From Shewanella aestuarii (GTDB lineage: Bacteria; Pseudomonadota; Gammaproteobacteria; Enterobacterales; Shewanellaceae), in the NCBI RefSeq assembly GCF_011765625.1, contig NZ_CP050313.1:1422501-1486500 (forward strand): DNA of 64,000 nt, given 5' to 3'. The position numbers and the translations under genes are program-made. Each line of letters opens with the position of its first letter. The first letter of the stretch is position 1. This document shows positions 27,740 through 38,184 of the stretch, piece after piece. Under the pieces are notes generated by a model. The model searched no databases. It had not been told where the DNA came from and was given only the letters and a program-made list of their open reading frames with translations.

Positions 27740-29983
27740 ATGACAACATTTACCGCAATAGAAAATATTAGCCGTCGTGATGTATTGAAGCTTTTTGGTG
27801 CCGCAGGTGGTGGTTTAGCATTAAGTGCGACAGGACTTGCATGGAGTCCAATGGCTCTTGCTCAAGACAAACAAGCCTTGATGAACTTGTTTATTGCCAT
27901 AGGTGAAGACGACAAGGTGTACTTAACTTGTCATCGTTCTGAAATGGGGCAAGGGATCCGAACCGGTATTCCACAAGTGTTGGCTGATGAGTTAGAAGCT
28001 GATTGGGACAAAATTGTGGTGGTGCAAGGCTTAGGTGATAAGCGTTATGGTGACCAAAATACTGATGGCAGTCGCAGTATTCGCAAGCAGTACTACAAAA
28101 TGCGCCAGATGGGTGCCATGGCCAGAACCATGTTAGAGCAAGCTGCCGCAGATAAATGGCAAGTGCCGATATCTGAAGTGTATGCCAAAGCTAATAAAGT
28201 ACATCATAAAGGTTCGGCAAAAAACTTCACCTTTGGTGAACTTGCTCTGGCAGCGGCCAAGGTTGTCACCCCTGATGTTGCCAGTATCAAATTTAAAGCC
28301 GATAGCGATTTTAACTTTATTGGTAAGCCTAAAACCATTGTTGATATGGATGACATGCTTAGCGGAAAAGCCATGTATGGTTACGATATTAAAGTGGACG
28401 GTATGGTGTATGCCAGCATTACACGCCCACCAGTATTAGGCAGTGACGTAGCCAGTTTTGATGATAGTGACGCCCGTAAAGTTGCTGGGGTAATTGATGT
28501 CATTCAATTGCCAGTACCACAAGGTGCGCCATTATTTAAAGCTTTAGGTGGCTTAGCGGTTATTGCCACCAATACGTGGAGCGCCGTACAAGGCCGTAAA
28601 GCATTAAAAATCACTTGGACAAAATCGGTAAATGATAGCCACGATACCGAACAGTACATGGCAGAGCTCGTGGAAAAAGTGAAGCAACCCGGCAAAGTGA
28701 TGCGTCAATTAGGCGAGAGTGTAACCGATTGGCCGCAAGCATCCACAATTAATGCAGTTTATAGTGTGCCTTATCTAGCCCATGCCATGATGGAGCCGCC
28801 AGTGGCTACTGCAAATGTAACGGCGCAAGGTTGTGAGATATGGGCATCAACTCAAACACCTCAAAGTACCCAACAAAATGTGGCAGCTGTACTTGGTTTG
28901 AGTGAAGATAAAGTTAAAGTCAATGTGACTTTACTCGGTGGTGGCTTTGGGCGTAAGTCTAAGCCTGATTTTAGCGTAGAAGCTGCGATGTTGTCGCAAC
29001 GATTAAATAAACCTGTGAAAGTATCATGGACGCGAGAAGATGATATTCAGCATGGTTATTACCATGCAATTAGTGCCCAATTTTACCAGGCAAAACTCGA
29101 TGCGAATAACCAACCACAAGCCTTATTAGCTCGAACGGGTTTTCCCTCCATTAGTTCCACTTTTGCTGAAGGTGTTGATACTCCATCAGCTGGTGAGCTA
29201 GATTTAGGGTTCTCTGATGTACCATTAGCCCTGGGGCAAATTCAATTAGAAGCCGTTAAAGCTAAAGCGCATACCCGCATTGGTTGGTTGCGTTCTGTAT
29301 GCAATATTCAACATGCATTTGGTATTGGCAGTTTTGTTGATGAACTGGCGGTTAAAGCAGGTAAGCCCTGCATTGCAATGTGGCGACAATTGTTAGGGGA
29401 AGCAAGGCAAGAAACCTTTGCTGATCAAGGGTTCAAATACGGTAATTACGGTGAAACCTTGGCTGATCATCCGGTCGATGTCGGTCGTTATCATCACTTG
29501 CTCGATGTTATCGAACAACGATTATCTGAGCAGCCTAACGTGGCCGCTAACCAAGGTTGGGGTTTTGCTATTCATCGCAGCTTTACAAGCTATGTTGCTG
29601 TTGCAACCTTGGTTGATGTAACTGACGGTAAGTTAAAAGTGCTTAAAACGATCAGTGCTATTGATGCCGGGCTGGTGGTTAATCCTGACCGATTAAAATC
29701 GCAAACGGAAGGGGCGATTATTTTTGGTTTAAGTTTAGCCATGATGGGGGAAATTAGCTTTAAAGAAGGCAAGGTGGAACAAGCCAATTTTCACGATTAT
29801 CCTGTATTACGCTTACCGCAAAGCCCTGATATTGAGGTGATTCATATTGAGTCAACTGCCAATCCGGCTGGGGTTGGCGAGCCAGGTGTGCCTCCTGTAG
29901 CGCCAAGCCTAACTAATGCGATATTTGCTGCGACAGGCAAGCGTTACCGAGATTTACCGCTTAATCGTGTATTAAGGGTATAA
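27740..29983 (+). CDS. Molybdopterin-binding subunit, isoquinoline 1-oxidoreductase beta (IorB)-like, Tat-exported
   Basis: A 747-residue large subunit of a molybdenum hydroxylase. The N-terminus has a twin-arginine signal (SRRDVLKLFG, then GGGLALSATGLAWSPMALA), so the enzyme should act in the periplasm. Cofactor-binding motifs include LLGGGFGRKSKPDF, and the catalytic Glu is expected in GVGEPGVPPVAPSL. IorB-like enzymes lack an FAD subunit and usually donate electrons to cytochromes. ATG 27740 has GGAGG 7 bases upstream, overlapping the end of the small-subunit gene. The substrate (an N-heterocycle or aldehyde) cannot be told from sequence. Confidence 0.9.
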   Translation: MTTFTAIENISRRDVLKLFGAAGGGLALSATGLAWSPMALAQDKQALMNLFIAIGEDDKVYLTCHRSEMGQGIRTGIPQVLADELEADWDKIVVVQGLGDKRYGDQNTDGSRSIRKQYYKMRQMGAMARTMLEQAAADKWQVPISEVYAKANKVHHKGSAKNFTFGELALAAAKVVTPDVASIKFKADSDFNFIGKPKTIVDMDDMLSGKAMYGYDIKVDGMVYASITRPPVLGSDVASFDDSDARKVAGVIDVIQLPVPQGAPLFKALGGLAVIATNTWSAVQGRKALKITWTKSVNDSHDTEQYMAELVEKVKQPGKVMRQLGESVTDWPQASTINAVYSVPYLAHAMMEPPVATANVTAQGCEIWASTQTPQSTQQNVAAVLGLSEDKVKVNVTLLGGGFGRKSKPDFSVEAAMLSQRLNKPVKVSWTREDDIQHGYYHAISAQFYQAKLDANNQPQALLARTGFPSISSTFAEGVDTPSAGELDLGFSDVPLALGQIQLEAVKAKAHTRIGWLRSVCNIQHAFGIGSFVDELAVKAGKPCIAMWRQLLGEARQETFADQGFKYGNYGETLADHPVDVGRYHHLLDVIEQRLSEQPNVAANQGWGFAIHRSFTSYVAVATLVDVTDGKLKVLKTISAIDAGLVVNPDRLKSQTEGAIIFGLSLAMMGEISFKEGKVEQANFHDYPVLRLPQSPDIEVIHIESTANPAGVGEPGVPPVAPSLTNAIFAATGKRYRDLPLNRVLRV

Positions 29984-30185
29984 AGTATGTGATATCCCTG
30001 GCAAAACGGTAAAATTTCTTTAAAGAAAACCACGGTTTAAGCCGATGATTAAATAAGTCTATGTGTTGGGGTCAACATGCAGGCTTATTTTCGTTTTATA
30101 ACAAAAAAAGCAGATAAAATAATTCACTCAAACTATTATTGACTGAGATATCTGTCGGTCACATTTGAATTACTAGGAAAACTTT

Positions 30186-31628
30186 ATGAAGCAGATCCAG
30201 TTTCGAAAAATCGATGCAATGCTGATCAAGCTGACATTAAACGGTAAGTTTTGGCTTATATGTTCATTGGTTTCAATTATCACCCTCACCATCGCATTAC
30301 TAAATCAACAGCAAAATCAAAAACTAATAGAAGCAGGCTCAATGGCAAAAGCGACAGCAACCATAGAAGCTTATGCCCAAGTGGCAATAAACCAAGATTT
30401 ATCGGGTGAGTCGCTGCGAAATTTTGCTCAGCAGCACCAGTTGTCTGTGTCAGATCTAGCGACCTCAAGCCGCAAAGGTGACAACTTAACGGTATCATCA
30501 TCGGTTAATGGCCAGTTTTTAACCTTGGATCAAAATGTGGCTAATTGGGAACAATCTCAGTCAGATAACCGTTTATTTTGGTATGCGTTAATCGGTTTGT
30601 TGCCCTTATTCCAATTGTGTTATTGGATTTCTACCTCCCTTGGTGGTGGTTTATGGGATATGTATGTAGCAATTAAGCGTCTTGCTGATGGCAATTTAAC
30701 CCAACGCCTTAATTTTTTTGGTACTGATGACTTTAGTTTGATTGCCAAAGAAATCGACCGTTGTGCTGATAATATGAGCGAAATGGTCAGAGCCATTGGC
30801 GATAATGCCAATACCTTATCAATGGCGGCCACCACTTTTGGACAGCAAGCCAGCACAAATGATGAACTGATTAAGCAGCAGCATCATTATTTAGATTCGG
30901 TATCTCATTCGATGGAGCAAATGACCGCGGCAATTTCTGATGTATCACATCATGCTTCAGCCACTTCAGAACACACCAAAGAAAACGCACAACAAGTAAA
31001 TGACAGCCGTAAGAAAATTAAAGATGCTGAAACTCGTATTGCTTTCTTAACATCGCGTATTTCAGAAGCTTTTGCTTCGGTTGAACAGTTATCAAAAGAT
31101 GCAACCCAAATTAATGCCGTGGTAACAACCATTAATGCAATTTCAGAACAAACGAATCTGTTAGCGCTTAATGCGGCAATTGAAGCGGCAAGGGCTGGAG
31201 AACAAGGGCGTGGTTTTGCTGTGGTTGCCGATGAAGTTCGTACATTAGCAGGGCGTACTCAGCAAGCCACAGTTGAAATTCAAGCCATGATTGAAGGCTT
31301 ACAAAAAGGTTCAACCAAGCTGACCCAAATTACAACCGAGATTGTTGAGCAGGCCGATGAAGGTAGTGCGAGTATTAGTGCAGTAGGCGTTGATGTTACT
31401 CATATGGCAGATTCTATTAATGCCGTATTTGATATGAGTAGCCAAATAGCGGCCTCTGCCGAAGAGCAAAGTGTCGCTTCTGCTGACATAGTGTCACAAA
31501 TTAATGAAGTTAGAGGTCAGTCTGATACCATTTTAGACAATGCTAGCCAAGCATTGACCATTGCCAATGATTTAAATACCTCTTCAAAAGGATTAAGCCA
31601 GATATTGAGCCAATATAAAATCGCTTGA
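30186..31628 (+). CDS. Methyl-accepting chemotaxis protein
   Basis: A 480-residue transmembrane chemoreceptor. Membrane segments are at about 22-39 and 130-149, so the periplasmic sensing part is only about 90 residues. A HAMP domain follows (about 150-205), then a long helical signalling domain. Its hairpin tip is the highly conserved [20 protein letters not shown], the CheA/CheW contact. No C-terminal pentapeptide for CheR is seen. The ligand is unknown. It follows the molybdenum hydroxylase by 200 bases but probably has its own promoter. Confidence 0.93.
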   Translation: MKQIQFRKIDAMLIKLTLNGKFWLICSLVSIITLTIALLNQQQNQKLIEAGSMAKATATIEAYAQVAINQDLSGESLRNFAQQHQLSVSDLATSSRKGDNLTVSSSVNGQFLTLDQNVANWEQSQSDNRLFWYALIGLLPLFQLCYWISTSLGGGLWDMYVAIKRLADGNLTQRLNFFGTDDFSLIAKEIDRCADNMSEMVRAIGDNANTLSMAATTFGQQASTNDELIKQQHHYLDSVSHSMEQMTAAISDVSHHASATSEHTKENAQQVNDSRKKIKDAETRIAFLTSRISEAFASVEQLSKDATQINAVVTTINAISEQTNLLALNAAIEAARAGEQGRGFAVVADEVRTLAGRTQQATVEIQAMIEGLQKGSTKLTQITTEIVEQADEGSASISAVGVDVTHMADSINAVFDMSSQIAASAEEQSVASADIVSQINEVRGQSDTILDNASQALTIANDLNTSSKGLSQILSQYKIA

Positions 31629-31656
31629 TGCAAGTTTGTGTTGAATGGGGATTTGT

Positions 31657-31693
31657 AAAAAAGGGCTTAACACTTATCGTGTTAAGCCTTTTT
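31657..31693 (+). terminator. Bidirectional terminator between the chemoreceptor gene and xthA
   Basis: AAAAAGGGCTTAACAC pairs with GTGTTAAGCCTTTTT (31679-31693) around TTATC with one bulged G. The genes converge and A/T runs flank both sides, so it can stop transcription from either direction. Confidence 0.9.
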
Positions 31694-31708
31694 ATCAAGC
31701 GGATTTTG

Positions 31709-32518
31709 TTATTCGCTAAACGTTGACCAGATAGGCGCGTGATCTGAAGGCTTTTCGATACCGCGTAGATCATAATCTACATCCGATTCGATAACTCTTG
31801 CGGCTAACGACTGGGTCGCTAAAATCACATCAATACGTAGACCTCGGTTGTCATCAAAGCCTTTGCTACGATAATCAAACCATGAGTAACGCGCTTCACG
31901 GGTTGGATGTAAATGACGAAAACTGTCAATAAATCCCCAATCTGTTAAGCGGGCTAACCATTCACGCTCTTCAGGTTGAAAACTGCATTTACCCGTTTTT
32001 AGCCAGCGTTTAGCGTTCACTTCACCAATGCCAATATCTAAATCAATGGGCGAAATATTAATATCACCAATAATCGCGATATCTTCATCAGGATGATGAT
32101 GCATTTCAAGATGGCTCATCAAATCTTGATAAAACTTGCGCTTAGCAGGGTATTTGGTTTCATGGTGGATACTTTCGCCTTGCGGGAAGTAACCATTAAT
32201 GACTGTGAGCAATCGACCATTAGCTTGTTCAAACTGGCCAATGATTAAACGGCGCTGGGCATCGTCTGCATCAGTATCAAAACCTTTGCACACCTTGACC
32301 GGTTCTACTTTTGATAGCAGGGCAACGCCATAATGGGCCTTGCCACCATGAAAATGGACCTTGTACCCCATGGCTACAACATCGGCGACCGGAAAAGCTT
32401 CGTCATGCACTTTGGTTTCTTGTAAGCCAATAATGTCTGGCTGGTGGCTATCAATTAATGCTTGTAATTGATGAAGCCTAGCTCTTAGTCCATTAATGTT
32501 GAATGAAACAATCTTCAT
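31709..32518 (-). CDS. xthA: XthA, exodeoxyribonuclease III (AP endonuclease)
   Basis: A 269-residue base-excision-repair enzyme that cleaves at abasic sites and has 3'-5' exonuclease and 3'-phosphatase activity. It has [15 protein letters not shown], the metal-ligand Glu in [12 protein letters not shown], the conserved IIGDINISP and the catalytic His in SDHAPIW. Its ATG shares a base with the stop of the upstream yciI-like gene (TAATG), so the two are coupled. Confidence 0.95.
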   Translation of the reverse strand: MKIVSFNINGLRARLHQLQALIDSHQPDIIGLQETKVHDEAFPVADVVAMGYKVHFHGGKAHYGVALLSKVEPVKVCKGFDTDADDAQRRLIIGQFEQANGRLLTVINGYFPQGESIHHETKYPAKRKFYQDLMSHLEMHHHPDEDIAIIGDINISPIDLDIGIGEVNAKRWLKTGKCSFQPEEREWLARLTDWGFIDSFRHLHPTREARYSWFDYRSKGFDDNRGLRIDVILATQSLAARVIESDVDYDLRGIEKPSDHAPIWSTFSE

Positions 32519-32817
32519 TAAGGTAAAACTCGTTTGAACGGCTTAACGATAACACTCTTATAAACGCCTGCACCGATATAGGGATCAACATCTGCCCATG
32601 CTTGTGCTTCTTCTAATGAAGGGAAATCTGCCACCACTAATGAGCCAGTAAACCCTGCTTCACCTGGATTTTCATTATCAATTGCTGGGTGCGGCCCGGC
32701 TGTTAGTAAACGACCTTCGTCGGCTAGTGCTTGTAAACGTGCTAAATGCTCAGCACGAACTGATAAACGTTTTTCTAGACTATTTTCAACATCTTGAGAT
32801 GAAATCATATACCACAT
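32518..32817 (-). CDS. yciI: YciI-like protein (YCII-related domain)
   Basis: A 99-residue ferredoxin-like-fold protein of the YCII family. It has the conserved [20 protein letters not shown] and the PFKRVLP-type C-terminus of E. coli YciI. The conserved His and Asp in the family suggest an enzyme, but no reaction is established. It lies directly upstream of, and coupled to, xthA, and close to yciB, a grouping also seen around E. coli yciI-yciB. Confidence 0.92.
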   Translation of the reverse strand: MWYMISSQDVENSLEKRLSVRAEHLARLQALADEGRLLTAGPHPAIDNENPGEAGFTGSLVVADFPSLEEAQAWADVDPYIGAGVYKSVIVKPFKRVLP

Positions 32818-32877
32818 AATGAATGGCTCCGTAGCGAGTTTTATTGAATAATTGTATATAAAAATACTAGGTTTAAA

Positions 32878-33426
32878 TTATTGGTTGTTATCTTCTAACG
32901 GTGGATTTTTCATGTTTTTAAACAGATAAATTACCGTTACTACTGTATTTAATAAGGTTAGCGCTGTTAGGCCAAACACCTTGAAGTTGACCCATGTTTC
33001 TAGGGGTAAACTAAATGCCACATAGATATTGACGATACCGCACACAATAAAAAAGCTGACCCAATACCAAGTCACATATGCCCAGTGCTTGTCTGCAACA
33101 TCCATTTCTTTACCTAGCATACTTTTTAGCACAGGCTTACCAATAAGCTGACTAACGGCAAGAGCAAGAGCAAATAAACCATAAACAATGGTGACTTTCC
33201 ATTTGATAAAGGCATCATCATGGAAAAACAAAGTCAAGGCACCAAAAACAGTCACCATAGCAAAGGTGATGAGATGCATTTTTTCAACTTGTTTATACAG
33301 TATATAAGTGACGATAAGTTGAATGGCGGTGGCCACAATTAATGCGCCAGTTGCGGTATAAATATCGACAAATTTATAGACCGCAAAAAAGATAACTAAA
33401 GGTAAAAAGTCGAGCAGTTGTTTCAT
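32878..33426 (-). CDS. yciB: YciB, inner-membrane protein (intracellular septation protein A family)
   Basis: A 182-residue integral inner-membrane protein with about five membrane segments. It begins [20 protein letters not shown], the hallmark of the YciB/IspA family. Family proteins are linked to cell-envelope synthesis and septation through contacts with elongation and division proteins. It is followed on the same strand by the yciI-like gene after 60 bases. Confidence 0.94.
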   Translation of the reverse strand: MKQLLDFLPLVIFFAVYKFVDIYTATGALIVATAIQLIVTYILYKQVEKMHLITFAMVTVFGALTLFFHDDAFIKWKVTIVYGLFALALAVSQLIGKPVLKSMLGKEMDVADKHWAYVTWYWVSFFIVCGIVNIYVAFSLPLETWVNFKVFGLTALTLLNTVVTVIYLFKNMKNPPLEDNNQ

Positions 33427-33681
33427 GTTTAATGTGATCCGTTAGTAAATCGCAAGGTCCATTCGCATTAAAAATTAGGCCCGAGTGTAGCATGTATCCA
33501 CATATGCCGAGAACCCTTGGAGCGCCTTAAACACGCTTTTATGATTAACAATTATTCATCGCAGAATTTTTTGTTAGTGTCTTAACATTAGTTTTGTATT
33601 CAATGCTTTTAAGCTGATTGAAGTAAATGAGTTTTAATACCAAATATCAGTAAACTATTGGTTAGTGACACCCTGGTTGTT

Positions 33682-34572
33682 TTACATAATTACCGTTAAC
33701 CATAGTGATGTCTCATTCAGGATTTCTGCACTTTGGGGCGATAAAAGTGGATTAGCAATTTCATATTCTTGCCGGTTAAATAAGTTTGATTTTGTAATCA
33801 TATTTTTGTTAATTGGGTTATTGAAAAAATGATCATCAAAACTGCCGTCACTAATCGCGACCCTTAAGCCAAACTCGATTCGTTCTGCGAGCAGATGATT
33901 TTGCTTATTAACAAAAAAGTATATTGGAGCAGGATAATGCAGTAATAAATTTTGCTCTAGTTCAACATCCTCTCTGAGAGTTAATTCATGCCATGGCTCG
34001 TTTAGTGTTCGTGGGAAATAATCAAATCGATTTTTTGCTAACATAGCAAGTAGATTTTGATCAGCACCTGGCACAACGTTAAATCCATTAAGTCTGAGGA
34101 TCTCAACATCAGGCCAGTCTTTGCCTTGGCCTATAGTGATTTTTTTGAATGATGCTAGGGTGTCTATCTCATCGAATTTACCCTGTTCTCCTTTTCGAAT
34201 AATGCCAATGCGATAGCCCATCAAACCTTTTAATAGTGGTATATAGATAGCTTTGAGTTGGTTTTCTCGCTCTATGGATGTCATGGTCCAAACAATATCA
34301 ATGTGTTTATTTTGTTCGACCAACTTGATGGTTCTACCCTGAGGCATTTCGAGAGGAACTGGGGTTAGCTTATAAGCACCATATTTAGGTTCGCTTTTTT
34401 TTAATACTAAATCGAGCAGTGCAATATAGTAATTTTGTTTAGGATCGATAAATTGTTCTGAAAAGTTATATCTAACTTCAGTGATTAGCGGATCTTGTTG
34501 CGCGTATAGGCGAGGGCACAAAGCCAGCAAGCTTAATGACAAAAGTAACAAGATAATCAGTTTCTTTGACAT
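33682..34572 (-). CDS. Orphan periplasmic solute-binding protein (SBP_bac_3-like)
   Basis: A 296-residue secreted protein with a clear signal peptide (MSKKLIILLLLSLSLLALCP, cleavage near LYAQ) and the pattern of an amino-acid-type extracellular binding protein, for instance GRTIKLVEQNKHIDIVWTMT and GYRIGIIRKGEQ. No permease or ATPase lies nearby, so it may serve a distant transporter or act as a sensor. The sequence is divergent and lacks the usual family signature near the N-terminus. AAGGAAC lies before the ATG. Confidence 0.72.
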   Translation of the reverse strand: MSKKLIILLLLSLSLLALCPRLYAQQDPLITEVRYNFSEQFIDPKQNYYIALLDLVLKKSEPKYGAYKLTPVPLEMPQGRTIKLVEQNKHIDIVWTMTSIERENQLKAIYIPLLKGLMGYRIGIIRKGEQGKFDEIDTLASFKKITIGQGKDWPDVEILRLNGFNVVPGADQNLLAMLAKNRFDYFPRTLNEPWHELTLREDVELEQNLLLHYPAPIYFFVNKQNHLLAERIEFGLRVAISDGSFDDHFFNNPINKNMITKSNLFNRQEYEIANPLLSPQSAEILNETSLWLTVIM

Positions 34573-34610
34573 AGTTCCTTGTCTGTTTTTTCCTTTTCAC
34601 CAGAGTATAG

Positions 34611-34642
34611 CAGGCAATAAAAAAGGAGCCGTATAAAGCTCC
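34611..34642 (-). terminator. Terminator of the trp operon
   Basis: On the minus strand GGAGC (34642-34638) pairs with GCTCC (34629-34625) around an 8-base loop and is followed by TTTTTTATT. It starts 28 bases after the trpA stop. Confidence 0.85.
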
Positions 34643-34669
34643 AATTTAATTTTTATGACATTAAGGGAT

Positions 34670-35479
34670 TTAGTAATGCGTGGCTGCTTTCATCGCTTGA
34701 GTAAATTCAGCCAGTTTAGTTAATAATGTTGCTTCATCATGTTGATGTGTTTCGATAATTTTGACCACAGCAGAGCCTGAAATGGCGCCAGCTGCCCCGG
34801 CTTTAATCGCTTCACTTACCTGAGATGGCTCAGCAATACCAAAGCCCAATAATGGTGGGGGGGCATCAAATTGTGCTAATTTTGCAAGGATTTCCTCAAC
34901 CGGTGTGCCCGCTTTAGATTCTGTGCCTGTCACCCCAGCGCGTGATAATAAATACGTATAACCTTCACCAGACTTGCTCACTTGTTTTAAGGTGTCGCTA
35001 TCAGCATTTGGCGGCGCAATGAAAATAGGCGCGATACCATGCCTTTTGGCAGCTTCAGTAAAAGGGCTTGACTCTTCAACGGGGACGTCTGCAATTAATA
35101 CTGAATCAACGCCAGCGGCCTTCGCTTTGTTATAAAACTCATCAATGCCATTGGCAAAAACTAAGTTTGCGTAAAGTAATAAACCTATGGGTAATTCAGG
35201 ATACATAGCACGAACTTGAGTGAGCAACTCAAAGCAATCATCTGGGGTGGTTCCAGCTGCTAATGAACGTAAGTTTGCACCTTGAATAACTGGGCCATCG
35301 GCGAGTGGGTCTGAAAATGGAAACCCTAGCTCCAATGCATCAGCACCATTATCTACTAAGGTTTTGATGATATTTAACGATATTTGTGGACTTGGGTCAC
35401 CTAAGGTAACAAAGGGAACAAAGGCACCTTGTTGTTTAGCTTTTAGGGCGGCAAAGGCTGCCTGATATCGATTACTCAT
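34670..35479 (-). CDS. trpA: TrpA, tryptophan synthase alpha subunit
   Basis: A 269-residue TIM-barrel enzyme that splits indole-3-glycerol phosphate into indole and glyceraldehyde 3-phosphate and channels indole to TrpB. The catalytic Glu is in [10 protein letters not shown], and the phosphate-binding segment is [12 protein letters not shown] followed by [13 protein letters not shown] run of seven C on the coding strand (34857-34863) is in frame, unlike homopolymers elsewhere in the window. The start overlaps trpB by 8 bases. Confidence 0.97.
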   Translation of the reverse strand: MSNRYQAAFAALKAKQQGAFVPFVTLGDPSPQISLNIIKTLVDNGADALELGFPFSDPLADGPVIQGANLRSLAAGTTPDDCFELLTQVRAMYPELPIGLLLYANLVFANGIDEFYNKAKAAGVDSVLIADVPVEESSPFTEAAKRHGIAPIFIAPPNADSDTLKQVSKSGEGYTYLLSRAGVTGTESKAGTPVEEILAKLAQFDAPPPLLGFGIAEPSQVSEAIKAGAAGAISGSAVVKIIETHQHDEATLLTKLAEFTQAMKAATHY

Positions 35480-36677
35480 TGCCGCTCTCCTGTTGCTTGG
35501 CAGTTAAAATGTCAGATACGGTAAAGATATCTTTATCGCCACGTCCTGAAAGATTGACGACTAAAATGGTTTCTTTGGTGGCTTGTTTAGCCAGTTTAAC
35601 TGCATATGCAATTGCATGAGCAGACTCAAGTGCAGGAATAATTCCTTCAGTACGGGCCAACAGTTGGAACATTTCTAGCGCTTCATCATCGGTCGCGGAT
35701 TCATATCGAGCACGACCAATGGCATTTAAGTGTGCATGTTGTGGGCCAACTGATGGAAAATCTAGCCCTGCAGATACTGAATATGACTCTTCAATTTGGC
35801 CATGGGTATCTTGCATTAATGGCGCTTTCATACCAAAGAAAATACCGGTTTTACCGTGTTTTAGTGGCGCGCCATGCATAGGGGTATCGATGCCTTTACC
35901 CGCAGGTTCAACACCTATCAGCTCAACGGATTCATCATCAATAAAATCAGCAAACATGCCTATAGCGTTTGAGCCTCCGCCAACACAGGCAATAACGGCA
36001 TCTGGCAAGCGACCTTCTTTTTCAAGAATTTGTTTTTTGGTTTCTTCACCAATCATGCGTTGAAACTCACGCACTATGGTTGGAAATGGATGAGGGCCCG
36101 CTGCGGTACCGAGTAAGTAGTGAGCTTTATCATAACTGGCTGACCAGTCACGCATGGCTTCATTACAGGCATCTTTTAAGGTTGATGAGCCAGAAGTGAC
36201 AGGAATAACCTCGGCGCCCATTAACTTCATTCGGAATACGTTTGGTGATTGACGTTCTACGTCTTTTGCACCCATGTAAACTTTACATTTTAAGTCGAGT
36301 AAGGCACAAGCTAGTGCCGTAGCTACCCCATGTTGGCCCGCGCCGGTTTCTGCAATGATTTCTTTTTTACCCATACGTTTGGCAAGTAAGGCTTGGCCTA
36401 ACACTTGGTTGGTTTTATGGGCGCCGCCATGTAATAAATCTTCACGCTTTAAGTAAATTTTTACTAATGGGTTAGGGCTTAAATTACGTGTTAGGGTCAG
36501 CGCCGTAGGACGACCTGCGTAGTTTTTGAGCAAGTCGGTAAATTCGGCTTGAAACTCAGGGTCTTGCTGAGCGTCTACAAATGCACTTTCAAGCTGTTTT
36601 AAAGCTGGAACAAGGATTTGTGGTACATACATACCACCGTATTCTCCGAAATAAGGGTTAAGCTTGAGCTCTGCCAT
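35472..36677 (-). CDS. trpB: TrpB, tryptophan synthase beta subunit
   Basis: A 401-residue PLP enzyme that condenses indole with serine to make tryptophan. The PLP Lys is in [14 protein letters not shown] (Lys88). The phosphate-binding glycine loop is [21 protein letters not shown] near the C-terminus is typical. It lies 77 bases downstream of trpCF and overlaps trpA. Confidence 0.97.
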   Translation of the reverse strand: MAELKLNPYFGEYGGMYVPQILVPALKQLESAFVDAQQDPEFQAEFTDLLKNYAGRPTALTLTRNLSPNPLVKIYLKREDLLHGGAHKTNQVLGQALLAKRMGKKEIIAETGAGQHGVATALACALLDLKCKVYMGAKDVERQSPNVFRMKLMGAEVIPVTSGSSTLKDACNEAMRDWSASYDKAHYLLGTAAGPHPFPTIVREFQRMIGEETKKQILEKEGRLPDAVIACVGGGSNAIGMFADFIDDESVELIGVEPAGKGIDTPMHGAPLKHGKTGIFFGMKAPLMQDTHGQIEESYSVSAGLDFPSVGPQHAHLNAIGRARYESATDDEALEMFQLLARTEGIIPALESAHAIAYAVKLAKQATKETILVVNLSGRGDKDIFTVSDILTAKQQESGNE

Positions 36678-36754
36678 AATAGTATCCTAAAGTTAAATCG
36701 ATAATACTTTCAACACACTCACTGCGTGATACAACAAGTGCAAAATAGGGGGCG

Positions 36755-38182
36755 TTAGTTTTTTCTTAACTCATTAAAAACTGCCGTTAACTTTTGTTGA
36801 TCTTTGATGCCTGGGGATGATTCAACTCCCGAATTAAAGTCCAACCCGTAAAATCCTTGTTGGCTGGCTTCATAAGCATTGTTGGCCGCTAAACCGCCTG
36901 CCAATATGGCTTTTGATTTATCATCTATGGCTTGCCAATTAAAACGCTCGCCTGTCCCACCAAATTGGCTGCCACTTTTGCTGTCGTATAAGTAGCGCTT
37001 TACACCCGTTGGCTTATTGGCTACTTTTCCGGTTTGGTTATCAACCGCAATGGCTTTCCAAATTTGACAATTAATTGCTTCATCATTGAAACATTGATTG
37101 AGGGCTGCAATTTCTAATTCGGTTTCATCGCCATGTAATTGCACTGCAAACAGACGAAGGTTTTTAGCTGCGATAACAATCTCGTTAAGTTCTGCATTAA
37201 CAAAGACACCTACCATGTTCAAACCAATTTGTTGGCTTTTCATGCTGGTCACTATTTCTGTTGCCGCTTCAAGGGTGATAGCGCGTGGTGATTTAGGGTA
37301 AAAAATAAGCCCACCAAATACGGCGCCTGATTTTGCAACAGCTTGCACATCATCAATATTGGTCAAACCGCACACTTTATTGTTGCCAAATAACAATTGG
37401 CGACAGGCTAGATCAATGTCATCCTGCGCCATAATTGAGCTGCCTACTAAGTATCCGTCTACCAATGGATTTAAACGGCGGATTTGATCATGGGTATAAA
37501 TACCTGACTCGCTGATCACCACGCGATCGGCAGGAATATGCGGTGCTAATACTTCTGTTGTGGCTAAATCCGTTGATAAGTCCCGTAAATTACGGTTGTT
37601 AATACCAATAATTGGCGCATTAAGATCAATTGCCCGTTGTAATTCTGCTTCGTTGCTTACCTCGGTGAGCGTATCAAGCTGATATTTAGCCGCCTCTGCG
37701 GCCAGTAAACGATACTGATCATCATCTAATACCGACAACATGAGTAATACCGCGTCTGCGCCTTGGTGGGCAGCCAGCTTGACTTGGTATGGGTCAACAA
37801 AAAAATCTTTACATAAAATAGGTTGAGTGACCCGAGATCGTACCAAAGGTATGTAATTCATATCGCCCTGAAAAAACTGCTCGTCGGTTAATACTGAAAT
37901 CCCAGCAGCGTATTTTGCATAGATATCTGCAATGGCTTCGACATCAAATACCGGACGAATTAATCCTTTTGATGGGCTCGCTTTTTTACATTCAAAAATA
38001 TACTGCGCATTGGGCTGCTTTAAAGCGGCAAATAAACTGCGGTCAGATATTTTCGGTTGTAAGTCCGCCTCAGGAAAGCGCTGTTTTAGCGCGGCAATAT
38101 GGGCTACTTTGGTGTCGACAATACGGGTTAACACATTCGATTCTTTTGCACCCTGATCAGTGATATTCATTTGAGATGCCAT
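36755..38182 (-). CDS. trpC: TrpCF, bifunctional indole-3-glycerol phosphate synthase/phosphoribosylanthranilate isomerase
   Basis: A 475-residue fusion with two TIM barrels. The N-terminal TrpC part (about 15-265) has FECKKASPSKG and ILCKDFFVDPYQ. The C-terminal TrpF part (about 266-475) begins at KVCGLTNIDDVQA and has AVQLHGDE and a phosphate site near GLDFNSGVESSPGIKD. It makes indole-3-glycerol phosphate from phosphoribosylanthranilate. The start is 2 bases after the trpD stop. Confidence 0.97.
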   Translation of the reverse strand: MASQMNITDQGAKESNVLTRIVDTKVAHIAALKQRFPEADLQPKISDRSLFAALKQPNAQYIFECKKASPSKGLIRPVFDVEAIADIYAKYAAGISVLTDEQFFQGDMNYIPLVRSRVTQPILCKDFFVDPYQVKLAAHQGADAVLLMLSVLDDDQYRLLAAEAAKYQLDTLTEVSNEAELQRAIDLNAPIIGINNRNLRDLSTDLATTEVLAPHIPADRVVISESGIYTHDQIRRLNPLVDGYLVGSSIMAQDDIDLACRQLLFGNNKVCGLTNIDDVQAVAKSGAVFGGLIFYPKSPRAITLEAATEIVTSMKSQQIGLNMVGVFVNAELNEIVIAAKNLRLFAVQLHGDETELEIAALNQCFNDEAINCQIWKAIAVDNQTGKVANKPTGVKRYLYDSKSGSQFGGTGERFNWQAIDDKSKAILAGGLAANNAYEASQQGFYGLDFNSGVESSPGIKDQQKLTAVFNELRKN

Positions 38183-38184
38183 GT

